In this document: in pieces, positions 35,763-46,781 of the stretch
How positions within the stretch are numbered: position 1 is the stretch's first letter
Layout of the letters: the number at the start of each line of letters is the position of its first letter
DNA from: Croceifilum oryzae
GTDB lineage: Bacteria > Bacillota > Bacilli > Thermoactinomycetales > Thermoactinomycetaceae
Reading direction: 5' to 3'
Length of the DNA stretch: 61,986 nucleotides
Assembly (NCBI RefSeq): GCF_030814315.1
Contig: NZ_JAUSUV010000015.1
Span: 1 to 61,986 of the forward strand
Made by a program: the position numbers and the translations under genes
The notes under the pieces: model-generated
What the model saw: the letters and a program-made list of their open reading frames with translations, nothing else
Told to the model about the DNA's origin: nothing
Database searches by the model: none

Positions 35763-35950
35763 TATTCCATCTCCATTGTCTAGGTAATTAACAGGCGTGT
35801 TGGGTGGCTAGATGACTGTAGACAGAGATTGCGACGAGTTAAGGATTGTTTTTTCTTCTTAGCCATTTTTTCTTAGGCATTTATTCTTTATCTATTCTAC
35901 AAAAAAGCACACACCATACCACATCACTCAAAACGGACTATCGACGAAAT

Positions 35951-36149
35951 CGATCGGAAGAAGCTTTGGGGGTGAATGTGCCTTTGAATGCCGCTTACAG
36001 AGCGGAGGCGGTTGGCGTAGGGATGAAGCGAGCAACATGTTTGAGCGAATGCGAGTTTTGCTCGCGCCCGTAGCAAATTGCCGTAGCGGTCTTTTCTACA
36101 TCTGCGCAAGGCTTCAAGAGCACTGAACCCCCAAAGCTTCTTCTGGTCG
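35951..36149. repeat. Second type of inverted-repeat-ended intergenic element
   Basis: The left end CGATCGGAAGAAGCTTTGGG and the right end at 36127-36149 are inverted copies over about 23 bases with two mismatches. The internal 150 bp is G+C-richer than its flanks and contains several short hairpins. No reading frame resembles a protein. Only one copy is in the window, so mobility is inferred from the architecture alone. Confidence 0.55.
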
Positions 36150-36240
36150 TTCTGTCAAAAGCCCACAAGCCCAATCCCAGCCCAATTCAAGCCCCACCCA
36201 ACTCAAAAACTTATACATATAGAGATAGCGAGGAACTAAC

Positions 36241-37605
36241 ATGCCCCATCGCAAAGAACGCGAAATCTGGAGTGTATCGGAGCTCGTTTCTCACCTCTCA
36301 GGACTAGTAGACCGAGACGAGCGTAGTAAAGCGGTCTGGATCCAAGGTGAGATTACGAACTTTATTCATCACACTTCTAGTGGACACATGTATTTCTCCA
36401 TCAAAGATCAAACTGCTAAGATGAAAGCTGTTATGTTTAAATGGTCTAGTCGCTTTATACTCTTTAAGCCCAAGAATGGAGATCAAGTAACGATCCGTGG
36501 TGAGCTATATGTCTATGAAAAAGATGGCCAAGTTCAGCTAAAAGTCTTAGAGATGAAAAACAGCGGACAAGGGGATCTATATAGCAAATATCTTCAGCTA
36601 AAAGAACGTTTAGAGATAGAAGGGTTATTTACACGCCCTAAGAAACAAATTCCAACCTTTCCACGCCGTGTGGGGGTAATTACCTCTGCGCAAGGGGCAG
36701 TGGTTCGGGATATTATTACGACGATGAAGAGGCGTTACCCGCTTACCCAAATTGTGTTGCTTCCTGTAGCGGTCCAAGGGATGCATGCGGTACGAGAGAT
36801 ATCAGAGGCGATTCTGGAGATGAATCGATTAGCGGATGTCGATGTATTAATCGTCGGGCGAGGTGGTGGTTCGTTAGAGGAGTTATGGGCTTTTAACGAG
36901 GAAGTGGTGGTTCGTGCGATTGCCGAGTCCATCATCCCGATTGTTTCAGCTGTGGGACATGAGACAGATAATACGCTGAGCGATTATGTAGCAGATCTCC
37001 GAGCGGCTACCCCGACGGCAGCGGCAGAGATGGTGGTCCCTGACTTTCAAGAGATCGCGCAACGGTTTGAATCTCTTCAAACACGACTTCATCATACTTC
37101 TATCAAGTTGATAGAGGGACAACGGAGTAAATTAAACTCCATCCTGGAACGACCTATTTTCCAAAAACCAGGTGAACGGTTGGAACAGTATTCGCAACGT
37201 CTTGACTATCTCGAACGGGATCTGTGCAATCATGCTAAATCTAAGACAGCTAAAGGTGCTCTAAAAGTAGAACAGTTATCTTCACGACTATACAGGCTTC
37301 GGCCACATCAGTCTATTGCCTTATATCAAGAGCAATTATCTCGATTATGTCAGAACCAACTTCGAGCAATGAAGGCTACGATGGAGCGAGAAGAAAATCG
37401 TTTGGATCGTAATTTAGAAAAATTAGATGCCCTTAGCCCATTAAAAGTATTGAAACGAGGCTATTCGGTAGTGTATCGTTTTCATCAACCAGATGTAATC
37501 GCGTCTACTTCTCAAGTCAAACTAGGTGATTTATTAAAAATACGCATGCAGGACGGAATTGTAAAATGCCAAGTATTTGGAACGGAGGAACAGGGCGATG
37601 AGTAA
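36241..37605 (+). CDS. xseA: Exodeoxyribonuclease VII large subunit
   Basis: 454 residues. An N-terminal OB-fold (VWIQGEITNF, GHMYFSIKDQ) is followed by the catalytic domain with GRGGGSLEELWAFNEE and AVGHETDNTLSDYVADLRA, and a C-terminal coiled-coil half. It degrades single-stranded DNA together with XseB. GAGGAAC precedes the ATG. It overlaps xseB by 8 bases. Confidence 0.96.
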   Translation: MPHRKEREIWSVSELVSHLSGLVDRDERSKAVWIQGEITNFIHHTSSGHMYFSIKDQTAKMKAVMFKWSSRFILFKPKNGDQVTIRGELYVYEKDGQVQLKVLEMKNSGQGDLYSKYLQLKERLEIEGLFTRPKKQIPTFPRRVGVITSAQGAVVRDIITTMKRRYPLTQIVLLPVAVQGMHAVREISEAILEMNRLADVDVLIVGRGGGSLEELWAFNEEVVVRAIAESIIPIVSAVGHETDNTLSDYVADLRAATPTAAAEMVVPDFQEIAQRFESLQTRLHHTSIKLIEGQRSKLNSILERPIFQKPGERLEQYSQRLDYLERDLCNHAKSKTAKGALKVEQLSSRLYRLRPHQSIALYQEQLSRLCQNQLRAMKATMEREENRLDRNLEKLDALSPLKVLKRGYSVVYRFHQPDVIASTSQVKLGDLLKIRMQDGIVKCQVFGTEEQGDE

Positions 37606-37855
37606 TAGTCAAAGTGTACAACCTTCTGAGCCCACTTCATTTGAAGAAGCAATGGAGCGTTTAGAAGAAGTTGTGAAACAATTGGAGCAAGGGGAAGCTC
37701 CGCTGGATCAAGCGATTCGTTTGTTTGCTGAAGGAAACCAATTAGCTTATTTTTGCCGCGAAAAGTTGAATTGGGCAGAGCAACAAGTGGAGATGTTGGT
37801 TCAAGAAAATGGAGAGTGGAAAAAGAAACCTTTCCAAAATGAGGAGGAGCTATAG
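37598..37855 (+). CDS. xseB: Exodeoxyribonuclease VII small subunit
   Basis: 85 residues forming the helical hairpin typical of XseB (SFEEAMERLEEVVKQLEQGE, APLDQAIRLFAEG). The ATG at 37598 lies inside the end of xseA with GGAGG 9 bases ahead, which indicates translational coupling. Confidence 0.94.
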   Translation: MSNSQSVQPSEPTSFEEAMERLEEVVKQLEQGEAPLDQAIRLFAEGNQLAYFCREKLNWAEQQVEMLVQENGEWKKKPFQNEEEL

Positions 37856-37858
37856 ACT

Positions 37859-38755
37859 GTGCCGACTATTCGAGATTACATACAGCAAAAAGCACAGCTC
37901 GTGCACGAAGAGCTAGATACATATACAAGCCAGCTTACGGATATTCCGCAACCGCTGTTGGATTCGATGCGCTATTCGTTATTAGCAGGGGGAAAACGGA
38001 TCAGACCGGTTCTCGCAATTGCGACGGCCGAAGCGTTCGGGGCTGAGGCAGATCGAGTACTTCCATTTGCATGTGCTGTGGAAATGATTCACACCTATTC
38101 ACTGATTCATGATGATTTGCCTAGTATGGATGATGATGATTATCGCCGTGGTAAATTAACTAACCATAAAGTTTATGGTGAAGCAATGGCGATCCTTGCA
38201 GGAGATGCTTTGCTAACGGAAGCATTTGGCTTGTTAGCTGATGGAGCTACTCAGGCTCATCTGCCCATGCATACTGCGATGTCTATTGTGAGAGAAGGAG
38301 CTACCTTAGCTGGTGCAAAAGGAATGGTTGGAGGGCAGGTAAGCGATCTATTAGCAGAAGATCGGCGAATTGATTTAGAAGATCTCCAGTCCATTCATAA
38401 ACGGAAGACAGGCGACTTGATTGCATACTCGGTCCGCATGGGAGCTCGTGTTGCTGGAGTATCTCCAGGATCGATGCACTTTTTGAGCCAATTTGCTTAT
38501 GGGATTGGATTAGCCTTTCAGATTCAAGATGATATCTTAGATGTGATCGGCGACCAAGAGAAGATTGGGAAACGTGTGGGGAGTGATGAAGCGAACCACA
38601 AGTCAACGTACCCGTCATTACTAGGACTTGAAGAATCAAAGAAGAAATTACATCACTGTATCGCACAAGCAAAGGTAGCACTCATGAATATTCCAGATTG
38701 CAACCCGGGGAGACTAATGGAGATAGCCGATTACCTAATGTCGCGTGATCGCTAG
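37859..38755 (+). CDS. ispA: Farnesyl diphosphate synthase (polyprenyl synthetase)
   Basis: 298 residues; makes C15 prenyl diphosphate for quinone and undecaprenyl synthesis. The first Asp-rich motif lies in HDDLPSMDDDDYRRG and the second is QIQDDILD. The start is GTG with GAGGAGGAG ahead. It stands with dxs in the isoprenoid part of the cluster. Confidence 0.95.
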   Translation: MPTIRDYIQQKAQLVHEELDTYTSQLTDIPQPLLDSMRYSLLAGGKRIRPVLAIATAEAFGAEADRVLPFACAVEMIHTYSLIHDDLPSMDDDDYRRGKLTNHKVYGEAMAILAGDALLTEAFGLLADGATQAHLPMHTAMSIVREGATLAGAKGMVGGQVSDLLAEDRRIDLEDLQSIHKRKTGDLIAYSVRMGARVAGVSPGSMHFLSQFAYGIGLAFQIQDDILDVIGDQEKIGKRVGSDEANHKSTYPSLLGLEESKKKLHHCIAQAKVALMNIPDCNPGRLMEIADYLMSRDR

Positions 38756-38822
38756 ATTATGGTATAATAATAATTACGTTTAAAAAGAATGATATGAACA
38801 TACATAGGGAATTGAGATCGTA

Positions 38823-38856
38823 CCGGTTCGAACAAAGATTCGTGACCGGCGTTTTT
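38823..38856 (+). terminator. Terminator between ispA and dxs
   Basis: The stem CCGGTTCGAA / TTCGTGACCGG, with two unpaired bases, is followed by GTTTTT. Confidence 0.65.
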
Positions 38857-38941
38857 CTGATATGATCATCTCAACCAATAAAAATCAATTTAAACATGCT
38901 ACACTTTGTGTATAAAGAAACTAGAAAGAGAGGCGATCGCG

Positions 38942-40828
38942 ATGCTCTTGGAGCAGATGCAATCACCAGACGACCTAAAAAAACTACCCGTAGAAGAATT
39001 ACCTAAGTTAGCGGAAGAGATTCGTCAGTTTTTAATTGAAAGTTTATCAAAAACCGGTGGACATCTTGCCTCTAACCTAGGTGTAGTAGAGCTGACCATT
39101 GCTCTACACTATTTATTTGATAGCCCGAAGGACAAGTTTTTATGGGATGTGGGTCACCAAGCCTATGTTCACAAATTATTGACAGGACGAATGGATCTTT
39201 TCCCAACGCTTCGTCAATACAAAGGCTTATGCGGCTTTCCTAAGATGAGCGAAAGTGAACATGATGTATGGGAAACGGGACACAGTAGTACATCGTTGTC
39301 AGGTGCGATGGGGATGGCGGCTGCACGTGATTTAAAAGGTGAAGATAATAAAGTGGTTGCCATCATCGGGGACGGAGCTTTGACCGGCGGTATGGCTCTC
39401 GAGGCGCTTAATCATATTGGGGAAGAGAAAAAAGACCTCATTGTGGTGCTAAATGATAATGAAATGTCAATTAGTCCGAATGTGGGGGCGCTTCATAATT
39501 ATTTAGGACGTTTACGTACCAACAAAACGTACTCGAAAACCAAGCATGATGTGGAAGCACTGATTAAAAAAATCCCTTCTGTGGGTACTCCATTTGCCCA
39601 TCTAATTGAACGTGTCAAAGATAGTTTGAAATTCTTAGTTGTAGATGGAGTTTTATTTGAAACGTTGGGCTTTACGTATCTAGGTCCGATCGATGGTCAT
39701 AATTTAACGGACCTAATGGAGTGTCTACGTCAAGCGGCGCATACTAAAGGTCCTGTACTAGTACACATCGTGACTCGTAAAGGGAATGGATATCAGCCTG
39801 CGGAAGCTGATCAAGTAAACTACCACGGGGTAGGAACCTATAAGATTGAATCAGGAGCATTTGCCAAGAAATCAGGTGGACCAGTAGCCTATCCAGCTGT
39901 TTTTGGCGAGACGATGATCGAACTAGCGGAGAAGAATCCGAAAATCGTAGCGATTTCTCCAGCTATGTTAACAGGATCGAAGCTGGAGAAGTTCCAGCAA
40001 CGGTTCCCGGATCGCACATTTGATGTCGGGATTGCTGAGCAACATGCAGGTACTTTTGCAGCGGGTATCGCTACACAGGGGATCGTCCCAGTCTTTTCGA
40101 TCTATTCGACATTTTTACAACGTGCGTATGATCAAGTCGTTCATGATATTTGTCGGCAAAACCTGCACGTCGTGTTTGCGATTGACCGTGCTGGATTTGT
40201 GGGAGAAGATGGCGAGACTCATCAAGGGATCTATGATATTGGCTTTATGCGTTCCCAACCAAACATGGTTATGATGATGCCAAAAGATGAAAATGAGCTG
40301 AGACATATGCTCTATACAGCTACCGAATATGGAAAAGGACCGATTGCGGTTCGCTATTCGAAAGCAAACGGTACTGGGGTGCAGATGGACGAAGAGTTTA
40401 AGCTCATTCCAATCGGAAAGTCAGAAATCGTGCAAGATGGAGAAGACGTAGCCTTAGTAGCGTTTGGATCAATGGTTCAACCAGCTATTCAGACAGCAGA
40501 ATTACTTCAAAAGCAGGGAATTAGTGCGAAAGTGGTTAATGCGCGATTCGTGAAGCCATTGGATGAAGAAATGCTCTTATCTCTTTATCAAGATAACCTG
40601 CCGATCGTTACGCTTGAAGAAGGGGCTTTGCAAGGTGGCTTTGGGAGTGCAGTGTTAGAGTTTTTTGCTCAAAATGAGATTTATGATGCAAAGGTAAAGT
40701 TACTTGCGATTCCAGACTACTTTGTGGAACATGGAAGTATGGCTCAGCAGATGGAGGAAGTAGGACTAACGCCTCCTCAAATAGCTGATCAAGTAACTCG
40801 ATTTGTAAAGAAAAAACAGGAAGCATAA
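38942..40828 (+). CDS. dxs: 1-deoxy-D-xylulose-5-phosphate synthase
   Basis: 628 residues from the ATG at 38942; the longer frame from 38906 is not supported. TPP-binding motif [15 protein letters not shown] and the transketolase-like [15 protein letters not shown] are present. It condenses pyruvate and glyceraldehyde-3-phosphate in the first step of the MEP pathway, and the product also feeds thiazole synthesis by ThiG in the thiamine operon of this window. Confidence 0.96.
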   Translation: MLLEQMQSPDDLKKLPVEELPKLAEEIRQFLIESLSKTGGHLASNLGVVELTIALHYLFDSPKDKFLWDVGHQAYVHKLLTGRMDLFPTLRQYKGLCGFPKMSESEHDVWETGHSSTSLSGAMGMAAARDLKGEDNKVVAIIGDGALTGGMALEALNHIGEEKKDLIVVLNDNEMSISPNVGALHNYLGRLRTNKTYSKTKHDVEALIKKIPSVGTPFAHLIERVKDSLKFLVVDGVLFETLGFTYLGPIDGHNLTDLMECLRQAAHTKGPVLVHIVTRKGNGYQPAEADQVNYHGVGTYKIESGAFAKKSGGPVAYPAVFGETMIELAEKNPKIVAISPAMLTGSKLEKFQQRFPDRTFDVGIAEQHAGTFAAGIATQGIVPVFSIYSTFLQRAYDQVVHDICRQNLHVVFAIDRAGFVGEDGETHQGIYDIGFMRSQPNMVMMMPKDENELRHMLYTATEYGKGPIAVRYSKANGTGVQMDEEFKLIPIGKSEIVQDGEDVALVAFGSMVQPAIQTAELLQKQGISAKVVNARFVKPLDEEMLLSLYQDNLPIVTLEEGALQGGFGSAVLEFFAQNEIYDAKVKLLAIPDYFVEHGSMAQQMEEVGLTPPQIADQVTRFVKKKQEA

Positions 40829-40839
40829 GAGGATACGCA

Positions 40840-41646
40840 GTGAAAGAACGAATTGATGTGTTACTCGTACAACAAGGCTTTTATGAAAGTCGTCAGCAAG
40901 CCCAACGTGCCATTATGGCTGGGCTTGTCTTGGTTGAACAAGAGCGAATCGACAAACCTGGGACAAAAGTGCCAGTAGATAAGACGATTACAATTAAGGG
41001 ACAAGTTTCTCCTTATGTGAGCAGAGGTGGATTGAAACTAGAGAAAGCGTTGCACGTTTTTCCTACCTCTGTTCAAGATCAAGTCGTGTTGGATATCGGC
41101 GCTTCCACGGGTGGATTTACAGATTGTGCTCTACAGAATGGTGCGAAACAGGTGTATGCGATCGATGTGGGATATGGACAGCTGGCTTGGAAGATTCGTG
41201 AAGATGCCCGAGTGATCGTCATGGAACGGACCAATTTTCGATATTTAGAAAAAAAGCAACTGACAGGTGAGCTGCCTACCTATGCTACGATTGATGTATC
41301 ATTTATCTCTCTTTCTCATATTTTGCCCGTTTTAGGACAGCTTTTGCCAGTCGGTGGTCAAACGATCGCTTTAGTGAAGCCACAATTCGAAGCTGGGAAA
41401 GAGCAGATTGGGAAAAAGGGGATTGTAAAAGATCCCAAGATTCATGAGCAGGTATTGTTGAAATTTGTGTTTACAGCTAACTCCAATGGTTTTTCTGTAA
41501 AAGGAATTTCGGGTTCTCCTATCACAGGTGGCGAAGGAAATATTGAATTTATCAGCTTACTTGAAAAGCAAGAGACACCTGTTCAAGAAGATTGGACAGC
41601 CTCGATTTCAAAAATCGTTCAGGAAGTACATCAACGTTTTTCCTAA
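40840..41646 (+). CDS. tlyA: TlyA-family rRNA methyltransferase
   Basis: 268 residues. An N-terminal S4 RNA-binding domain (about 1-60) is joined to an FtsJ-like SAM methyltransferase domain (VLDIGASTGGFTDCALQNGA, then ATIDVSFISLSHILPVL). The family methylates ribose of 16S/23S rRNA; the B. subtilis homologue is YqxC. GTG start with AAGAGGA ahead, 11 bases after dxs. Confidence 0.9.
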   Translation: MKERIDVLLVQQGFYESRQQAQRAIMAGLVLVEQERIDKPGTKVPVDKTITIKGQVSPYVSRGGLKLEKALHVFPTSVQDQVVLDIGASTGGFTDCALQNGAKQVYAIDVGYGQLAWKIREDARVIVMERTNFRYLEKKQLTGELPTYATIDVSFISLSHILPVLGQLLPVGGQTIALVKPQFEAGKEQIGKKGIVKDPKIHEQVLLKFVFTANSNGFSVKGISGSPITGGEGNIEFISLLEKQETPVQEDWTASISKIVQEVHQRFS

Positions 41647-41703
41647 AAATAAAGAGGTTTCTTTTTCATGACTCCGAATTAGTAGGGGAAGGAGGAGGTG
41701 CGT

Positions 41704-42237
41704 ATGACACGTTCCGGAGATCCGATCGTCTTATTCCTATTAGTTGGAGTCATCTTCTACATTTTCCTAAGAAAATGGTTTTCGTTTGCTTCGATGAAAG
41801 ACTGGATTTTCAATACTCGTCCTGATCCTGAACCGCTCAGGGGTGATATCCCTGCGATCTTACAGGAGTATGGATATGAGGCATATGCGGAAAAACAGAA
41901 GATCCCCCTCCAAATTAAGGTGGGAGAAGAAAGCTTTGATAGTCGGATGTTTATCGATGTATTTGCTACAGATGAGTACGGCAACCGCTATGCCGTTATC
42001 ACTTCAAGGCGAAGAAGACCGCTAAAAAAAGTGGGAGCATCCCTGCGAGATTCTTTTTTTGCTTCTTACTTGTTAGCGAAACCGATGGGTTTGCTTTATG
42101 TGGATATAGAGGCACGTAGTGTGAAGGAAATTACGTTTCAATATGAATTTCCTTCACATAAACGGTCCCCTTTTCCGTGGAGCTACATCGTTGTATTTAT
42201 ATTAGGAATGCTTGTAGCATGGTCGATAACCAAATAG
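41704..42237 (+). CDS. Bitopic/two-pass membrane protein, unknown function
   Basis: 177 residues with one hydrophobic segment at each end (about 6-24 and 155-173) and a soluble middle of about 120 residues rich in basic and aromatic residues (GNRYAVITSRRRRPLKK). ATG at 41704 after GGAGGAGG is preferred to GTG at 41698. It is not a standard member of the B. subtilis cluster. It sits between tlyA and nadK, probably cotranscribed. No family recognised. Confidence 0.7.
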   Translation: MTRSGDPIVLFLLVGVIFYIFLRKWFSFASMKDWIFNTRPDPEPLRGDIPAILQEYGYEAYAEKQKIPLQIKVGEESFDSRMFIDVFATDEYGNRYAVITSRRRRPLKKVGASLRDSFFASYLLAKPMGLLYVDIEARSVKEITFQYEFPSHKRSPFPWSYIVVFILGMLVAWSITK

Positions 42238-42255
42238 AGAAATGGGGTAGGAGTT

Positions 42256-43116
42256 GTGAAGCGAATCGGCATTATGATGAATGCCAGCAAGCCACATGCT
42301 TTGCAGGTTGCGAAGGAATTAATGCAACTCCTCTGCGAAAAAAATGCGTTTGTGTTATTAGAGCAGGATTTAGCAAGTGTGTTGGGACGAGATGATTGTG
42401 GCATTCCGCTGAAAGATTTTCCCAGTCGTGTGGAAATCGTATTTGTTCTAGGGGGAGATGGCACACTTTTAGGAGTGGGTCGTGAGTTAGCTGGGGCGAA
42501 GTTGCCAATACTAGGGATAAATACGGGAAACTTAGGCTTTTTGTCTGAGGCGGAGCCAGATAATCTAGGAAGTGCTGTAGATCGAGTCTTAAATAATGAT
42601 TTTTGTATTGAAGAACGGATGATGATTGACGCAGAATGCATTCGGAATGGGGAAATTGTTCACCGAGGAACTGCCTTTAATGATGTTGGAATTGCTAAAG
42701 GTTCATTTGGGAGAATCGTGAACTGCTCTGTTAGTATGGATGGAATGTTCTTAGGTAGTTACTCAGGGGATGGAATTATTGTCTCAACTCCTACTGGCTC
42801 TACAGCGTACTCATTATCTTGTGGTGGTCCGATTGTATGGCCCGGATTTCAAGCAATCTTATTAACCCCGATCTGCCCACACACCCTTACTTCTCGTCCG
42901 ATGGTGTTACCAGCAGAGAGTGAATTAGAAGTAAGAGTCTCCGCTGCGCATCATGAGATGGGGATGACCATTGATGGACAAATTGGCTTTGAGATCCATG
43001 AGGGTGACTTAATTCGGATTAGAAGATCTCAAAATCAAACCTATTTAGTAAAGTGGAGAGAACGCTCTTTCTTTGAAGTAGTACGTAAAAAGCTTCATGG
43101 CGATGAGAAGGGTTAA
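42256..43116 (+). CDS. nadK: NAD kinase
   Basis: 286 residues phosphorylating NAD to NADP. The GGDGTLLG motif and the PTGSTAYSLSCGGPIV block are intact. GTG start at 42256 (MKRIGIMMNASK) with TAGGAG ahead. A place beside argR and recN is common in Bacillales. Confidence 0.95.
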   Translation: MKRIGIMMNASKPHALQVAKELMQLLCEKNAFVLLEQDLASVLGRDDCGIPLKDFPSRVEIVFVLGGDGTLLGVGRELAGAKLPILGINTGNLGFLSEAEPDNLGSAVDRVLNNDFCIEERMMIDAECIRNGEIVHRGTAFNDVGIAKGSFGRIVNCSVSMDGMFLGSYSGDGIIVSTPTGSTAYSLSCGGPIVWPGFQAILLTPICPHTLTSRPMVLPAESELEVRVSAAHHEMGMTIDGQIGFEIHEGDLIRIRRSQNQTYLVKWRERSFFEVVRKKLHGDEKG

Positions 43117-43134
43117 CTACAGGAGGTAACAACT

Positions 43135-43581
43135 GTGAAGGCGCAAAGGCACATAAAGATCCGGGATATTATCACTCACTGTGACATCGAAACACAGGAC
43201 GAGCTGGTGGAAGAATTAAAAAAAGCTGGTTATAATGTAACTCAAGCAACCGTATCTCGTGATATTAAAGAATTACATCTAGTGAAAGTTCCCACCAATA
43301 GTGGTACGTATAAATATTCTCTTCCTTTGGATAATCGCTTTAATCCCAACCAAAAATTGAAGAGAATGCTACAGGAAACATTTGTCGGGATCGATCATGC
43401 AGAAAATTTAATTGTCATGAAGACCTTACCAGGAAACGCTCAGGCTATTGGAGCTTTGATGGATAATTTAGAATGGGATGAGGTTATTGGCACCATTGCA
43501 GGTGATGATACCATCATGTTGATTATACGCAATAAAGAACTAGTACCCGTTATTGTTCAACGATTTTTAGACATGCTGTAG
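43135..43581 (+). CDS. argR: Arginine repressor
   Basis: 148 residues. The N-terminal winged helix ([23 protein letters not shown], shortened here) binds ARG boxes; the C-terminal hexamerisation and arginine-binding domain ends [12 protein letters not shown]. The equivalent B. subtilis gene is ahrC. GTG start 7 bases after AGGAGGT. No arginine biosynthesis gene is in the window. Confidence 0.95.
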   Translation: MKAQRHIKIRDIITHCDIETQDELVEELKKAGYNVTQATVSRDIKELHLVKVPTNSGTYKYSLPLDNRFNPNQKLKRMLQETFVGIDHAENLIVMKTLPGNAQAIGALMDNLEWDEVIGTIAGDDTIMLIIRNKELVPVIVQRFLDML

Positions 43582-43593
43582 GAGACGATGAAA

Positions 43594-45291
43594 ATGATTC
43601 GGCAGTTATCAATTCGTCACTTTGCCATCATCGAAGAATTACATATTGATTTCTCTCATGGCTTTCATGCGTTGACAGGGGAGACAGGCGCTGGAAAGTC
43701 CATCTTAATCGATGCTCTTGGGCTAGTGATGGGGGGGCGGGCTTCTGCTGATTTCGTCCGTCATGGAAAAGAAAAAGCCGAGATTGAAGCCGTATTTGAC
43801 TGTGAACCGAGTGAGCAACTTTCTGCCCTGTTTGAAGAGCAAGGCTTAGAGTTAGAAGAGGGCAGTTTATGGATTCGCCGAGAAATGATGGCGAATGGAA
43901 AAAGTAGTTGCAGGGTGAACGGCAGATTGGTAACGTTGGGGACCTTAAAACAAATTGGCTCTCATCTGATCGATATTCACGGTCAGCACGAATACCAAAA
44001 ATTAAATCAGATCGATATGCACCTTGAGTGGATTGACCAATATGGAGGCAATGAGCTTCTTACCACACGAACAGAGTACCAAGAAAATTATGAAAAATAT
44101 ATTCAAATAGAGCGCAAATTGGCAAAGTTAAATCAAGATGAACGAGAATGGGTACAGCGCATTGACCTTTTAGAGTACCAATTACGAGAGATACAAGATA
44201 CTCAGCTCATTTTAGGTGAAGATGATGAACTAGAGACCGAGTGTCGAAAGCTAGCCAATACGGAGAAATTAATGACTCATGTAAGTCGTTCCTATCGCTG
44301 TTTATACGGGGAGCAACGAGGATTGGATTTCCTGTACCAAGCATCATCAGAGCTTGCTAGTGTGGCGGATATTGATCCTAAGCTCCAAGTGTTGCATGAG
44401 CAATTGCTTAGTGTGACGGACCAGTTGGATGAAATGATCCGAGAGATGAGCCATTATCAAGACGTGTTAGATTTCGACCCGAAGCGGTTAGCAGAAGCCC
44501 AAGAGCGAGCTCACCATATTGGGCAACTAAAGCGTAAATATGGTGAAACGATTCCTGATATCTTTACTTATCAGGAAATGATTTCATCGGAGCTATCAGA
44601 ACTATTGAACCGTGACGAGTACAGAGATGATTTGGAGAAAAATCGAGATGAGTATAAGGAGAAATTACTTGTACTCGCTTCGCACATCACACAGCTTCGA
44701 AAGAAGGCTGCTGGTAAGTTAGAAGTAGAAATGGAACGTGAATTGGGAGATCTGCACATGAGATCGACCTTATTCCGTGTTCATTTTAACGAGGATGAAA
44801 ATTCGCAAACACGACTTACTGGTACAGGACAGGATGTAGTCGAATTTCAAATCGCTCCCAACCTTGGAGAACCACTTCGTCCATTAGCAAAAATCGCTTC
44901 GGGCGGTGAAATGTCTCGAATTATGCTAGCTCTTACCTGTATCTTTGCCGATGTGTCACAAGTTGATACGCTGATTTTTGATGAAGTGGATACAGGAGTA
45001 AGCGGGCGAGCTGCTCAAGCGATCGCAGAAAAAATTGCCTACATAGCAAGACGTTGCCAAGTGTTATGTGTAACGCACCTACCTCAAGTAGCTTGTATGG
45101 CTGATCATCATTATGGTATCTCCAAACAGAGCTCAGAGACTTCTACACGGACAAAAATCAATCGTTTAGATCATTCAGATCGGGTTTTAGAGCTGGCGAG
45201 AATGTTAGGCGGAGTAGAGGTTACAGATAAAACCAAAGATCACGCCATGGAGATGATTCGTTTGGCGAATGTGGTAAAAGAGAAGATTTGA
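43594..45291 (+). CDS. recN: DNA repair protein RecN
   Basis: 565 residues, SMC-like ATPase acting early at double-strand breaks. Walker A is GETGAGKSILIDAL, a long coiled coil spans about 150-370, the signature is SGGEMSRIMLAL and Walker B is LIFDEVDTGVSG. ATG at 43594 with AGGAGA 8 bases ahead is more likely than the ATG at 43588. Confidence 0.95.
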   Translation: MIRQLSIRHFAIIEELHIDFSHGFHALTGETGAGKSILIDALGLVMGGRASADFVRHGKEKAEIEAVFDCEPSEQLSALFEEQGLELEEGSLWIRREMMANGKSSCRVNGRLVTLGTLKQIGSHLIDIHGQHEYQKLNQIDMHLEWIDQYGGNELLTTRTEYQENYEKYIQIERKLAKLNQDEREWVQRIDLLEYQLREIQDTQLILGEDDELETECRKLANTEKLMTHVSRSYRCLYGEQRGLDFLYQASSELASVADIDPKLQVLHEQLLSVTDQLDEMIREMSHYQDVLDFDPKRLAEAQERAHHIGQLKRKYGETIPDIFTYQEMISSELSELLNRDEYRDDLEKNRDEYKEKLLVLASHITQLRKKAAGKLEVEMERELGDLHMRSTLFRVHFNEDENSQTRLTGTGQDVVEFQIAPNLGEPLRPLAKIASGGEMSRIMLALTCIFADVSQVDTLIFDEVDTGVSGRAAQAIAEKIAYIARRCQVLCVTHLPQVACMADHHYGISKQSSETSTRTKINRLDHSDRVLELARMLGGVEVTDKTKDHAMEMIRLANVVKEKI

Positions 45292-45465
45292 AGTGTGTCG
45301 GTTAGTTTACCAAAAACTGGGCGCTCCCAAACTAGGCGGTTTTGATTCAATGGAAGCTTTTGAGTAACATAAACACCATTTGTTGAGGTTACTTTAAACG
45401 TATGGTACAAGATGTAATTGCTTGGGCTGGTGGTTTGGTGGGAAGCTCAGGAGAGTGATTCATAC

Positions 45466-46752
45466 GTGCGTAAAGACAGACAACGAATCAAATTTTGGGG
45501 TGTTCTCCTGGCGCTTCTTTTCATAATAGGAAGTACATCTTCTCTTTTTCAACAGTATTTCTCCTTCCCTCGAAATCATAACTTGATGCAAGGAAGGGAG
45601 GATCTTGTATTCCTGTCGATTTCGATCACAGATGCAGTAAGTCCTGCTACTCCAAATGTACTACAAAGGGGTCAGGAACACTCTGTGCAAACAATGGCAG
45701 GTCTCCAGAATGCGGATTCGAAGGAGCAACCAAAGCTACAGGTGATCCCTGGAGGGCAATCAATCGGAGTAAAGCTACAATCGTCGGGCATCTTGGTTGT
45801 CGGGCATCACTTGGTTTCAACGAAAGACGGTGACAAATCTCCTGGTGAGCAAGCAGACATTCATGTAGGAGACTACTTAGTTGAAATGAATGGTCAACAA
45901 GTGAGAAGTACGCAAGATGTAGCCAAGATTGTCAAAGATGCAGGAAATACAACGAAGTCGCTCCGAATTGTGCTTAGAAGGGATGACAAGCAGTACAAAG
46001 TAGTCCTTCCACTAGCTCTTGATGAGAAGGATCAACAGTACCGAATGGGCTTATTCATTCGTGATTCTGCTGCGGGTGTAGGAACGCTTACGTTTTATGA
46101 TCCGCAAAAGAAAGTGTATGGTGCACTTGGCCATGTCATTTCTGATTTGGATACAGGACAGCCGATTCAAGTTGGAGATGGAAAAATCGTTCACTCCAAT
46201 GTGACTTCGATTCAAAAGGGTGCTTCTGGTAAGCCTGGAGAAAAGAGAGCGATCTTTTTTAACGAAGACCAGGTGCTCGGAAACATAAAAAGAAATACGC
46301 CTTTTGGCATCTTTGGGAGTATGGGTGAGAAGCTTCATAATCAAGGTGATGCGATTCCAGTCGGTTTCTCCGATGAAGTAAAGGAAGGTCCTGCGAAGAT
46401 CTATACTGTTGTAGAAGGACAGAAGGTGGAGGAATTTGATATTCAAATTACTCATGCCATGAAACAGAAATTTGCTGCTACCAAAGGACTTATCATTAAA
46501 GTGACGGATCCTCGTCTCCTTGCCAAAACGGGGGGTATTGTCCAAGGGATGAGTGGAAGTCCGATTATCCAAGGCGGAAAATTAGTGGGGGCTGTTACTC
46601 ACGTCTTTGTAAATGATCCAAGCTCTGGATATGGAACTTATATCGAATGGATGTTAAAAGATGCAGGGGCGTTAGAAAATCAATCAGCGGAAACCTTAAC
46701 AGGTAACCGCTTTTTGTTTCGTGATCAAAAAATGGAAAAGTTAGGGAATTAA
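45466..46752 (+). CDS. spoIVB: Stage IV sporulation protein B, PDZ serine peptidase
   Basis: 428 residues from the GTG at 45466. An N-terminal membrane anchor (about 10-28) leads to the intermembrane space, followed by a PDZ domain (about 90-190) and the S55 peptidase domain with [20 protein letters not shown] containing the catalytic Ser. It signals from forespore to mother cell by cleaving SpoIVFA and releasing pro-sigma-K processing. Located directly upstream of spo0A as in all Bacillus. Confidence 0.96.
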   Translation: MRKDRQRIKFWGVLLALLFIIGSTSSLFQQYFSFPRNHNLMQGREDLVFLSISITDAVSPATPNVLQRGQEHSVQTMAGLQNADSKEQPKLQVIPGGQSIGVKLQSSGILVVGHHLVSTKDGDKSPGEQADIHVGDYLVEMNGQQVRSTQDVAKIVKDAGNTTKSLRIVLRRDDKQYKVVLPLALDEKDQQYRMGLFIRDSAAGVGTLTFYDPQKKVYGALGHVISDLDTGQPIQVGDGKIVHSNVTSIQKGASGKPGEKRAIFFNEDQVLGNIKRNTPFGIFGSMGEKLHNQGDAIPVGFSDEVKEGPAKIYTVVEGQKVEEFDIQITHAMKQKFAATKGLIIKVTDPRLLAKTGGIVQGMSGSPIIQGGKLVGAVTHVFVNDPSSGYGTYIEWMLKDAGALENQSAETLTGNRFLFRDQKMEKLGN

Positions 46753-46781
46753 ATATAAATAGAAGGAATGATTTGGTAAGT

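Noticed and set aside
35573-36073. Short frames (72 and 75 residues) in the folD-xseA gap
   Set aside because: They run through the repeat elements and resemble no protein.
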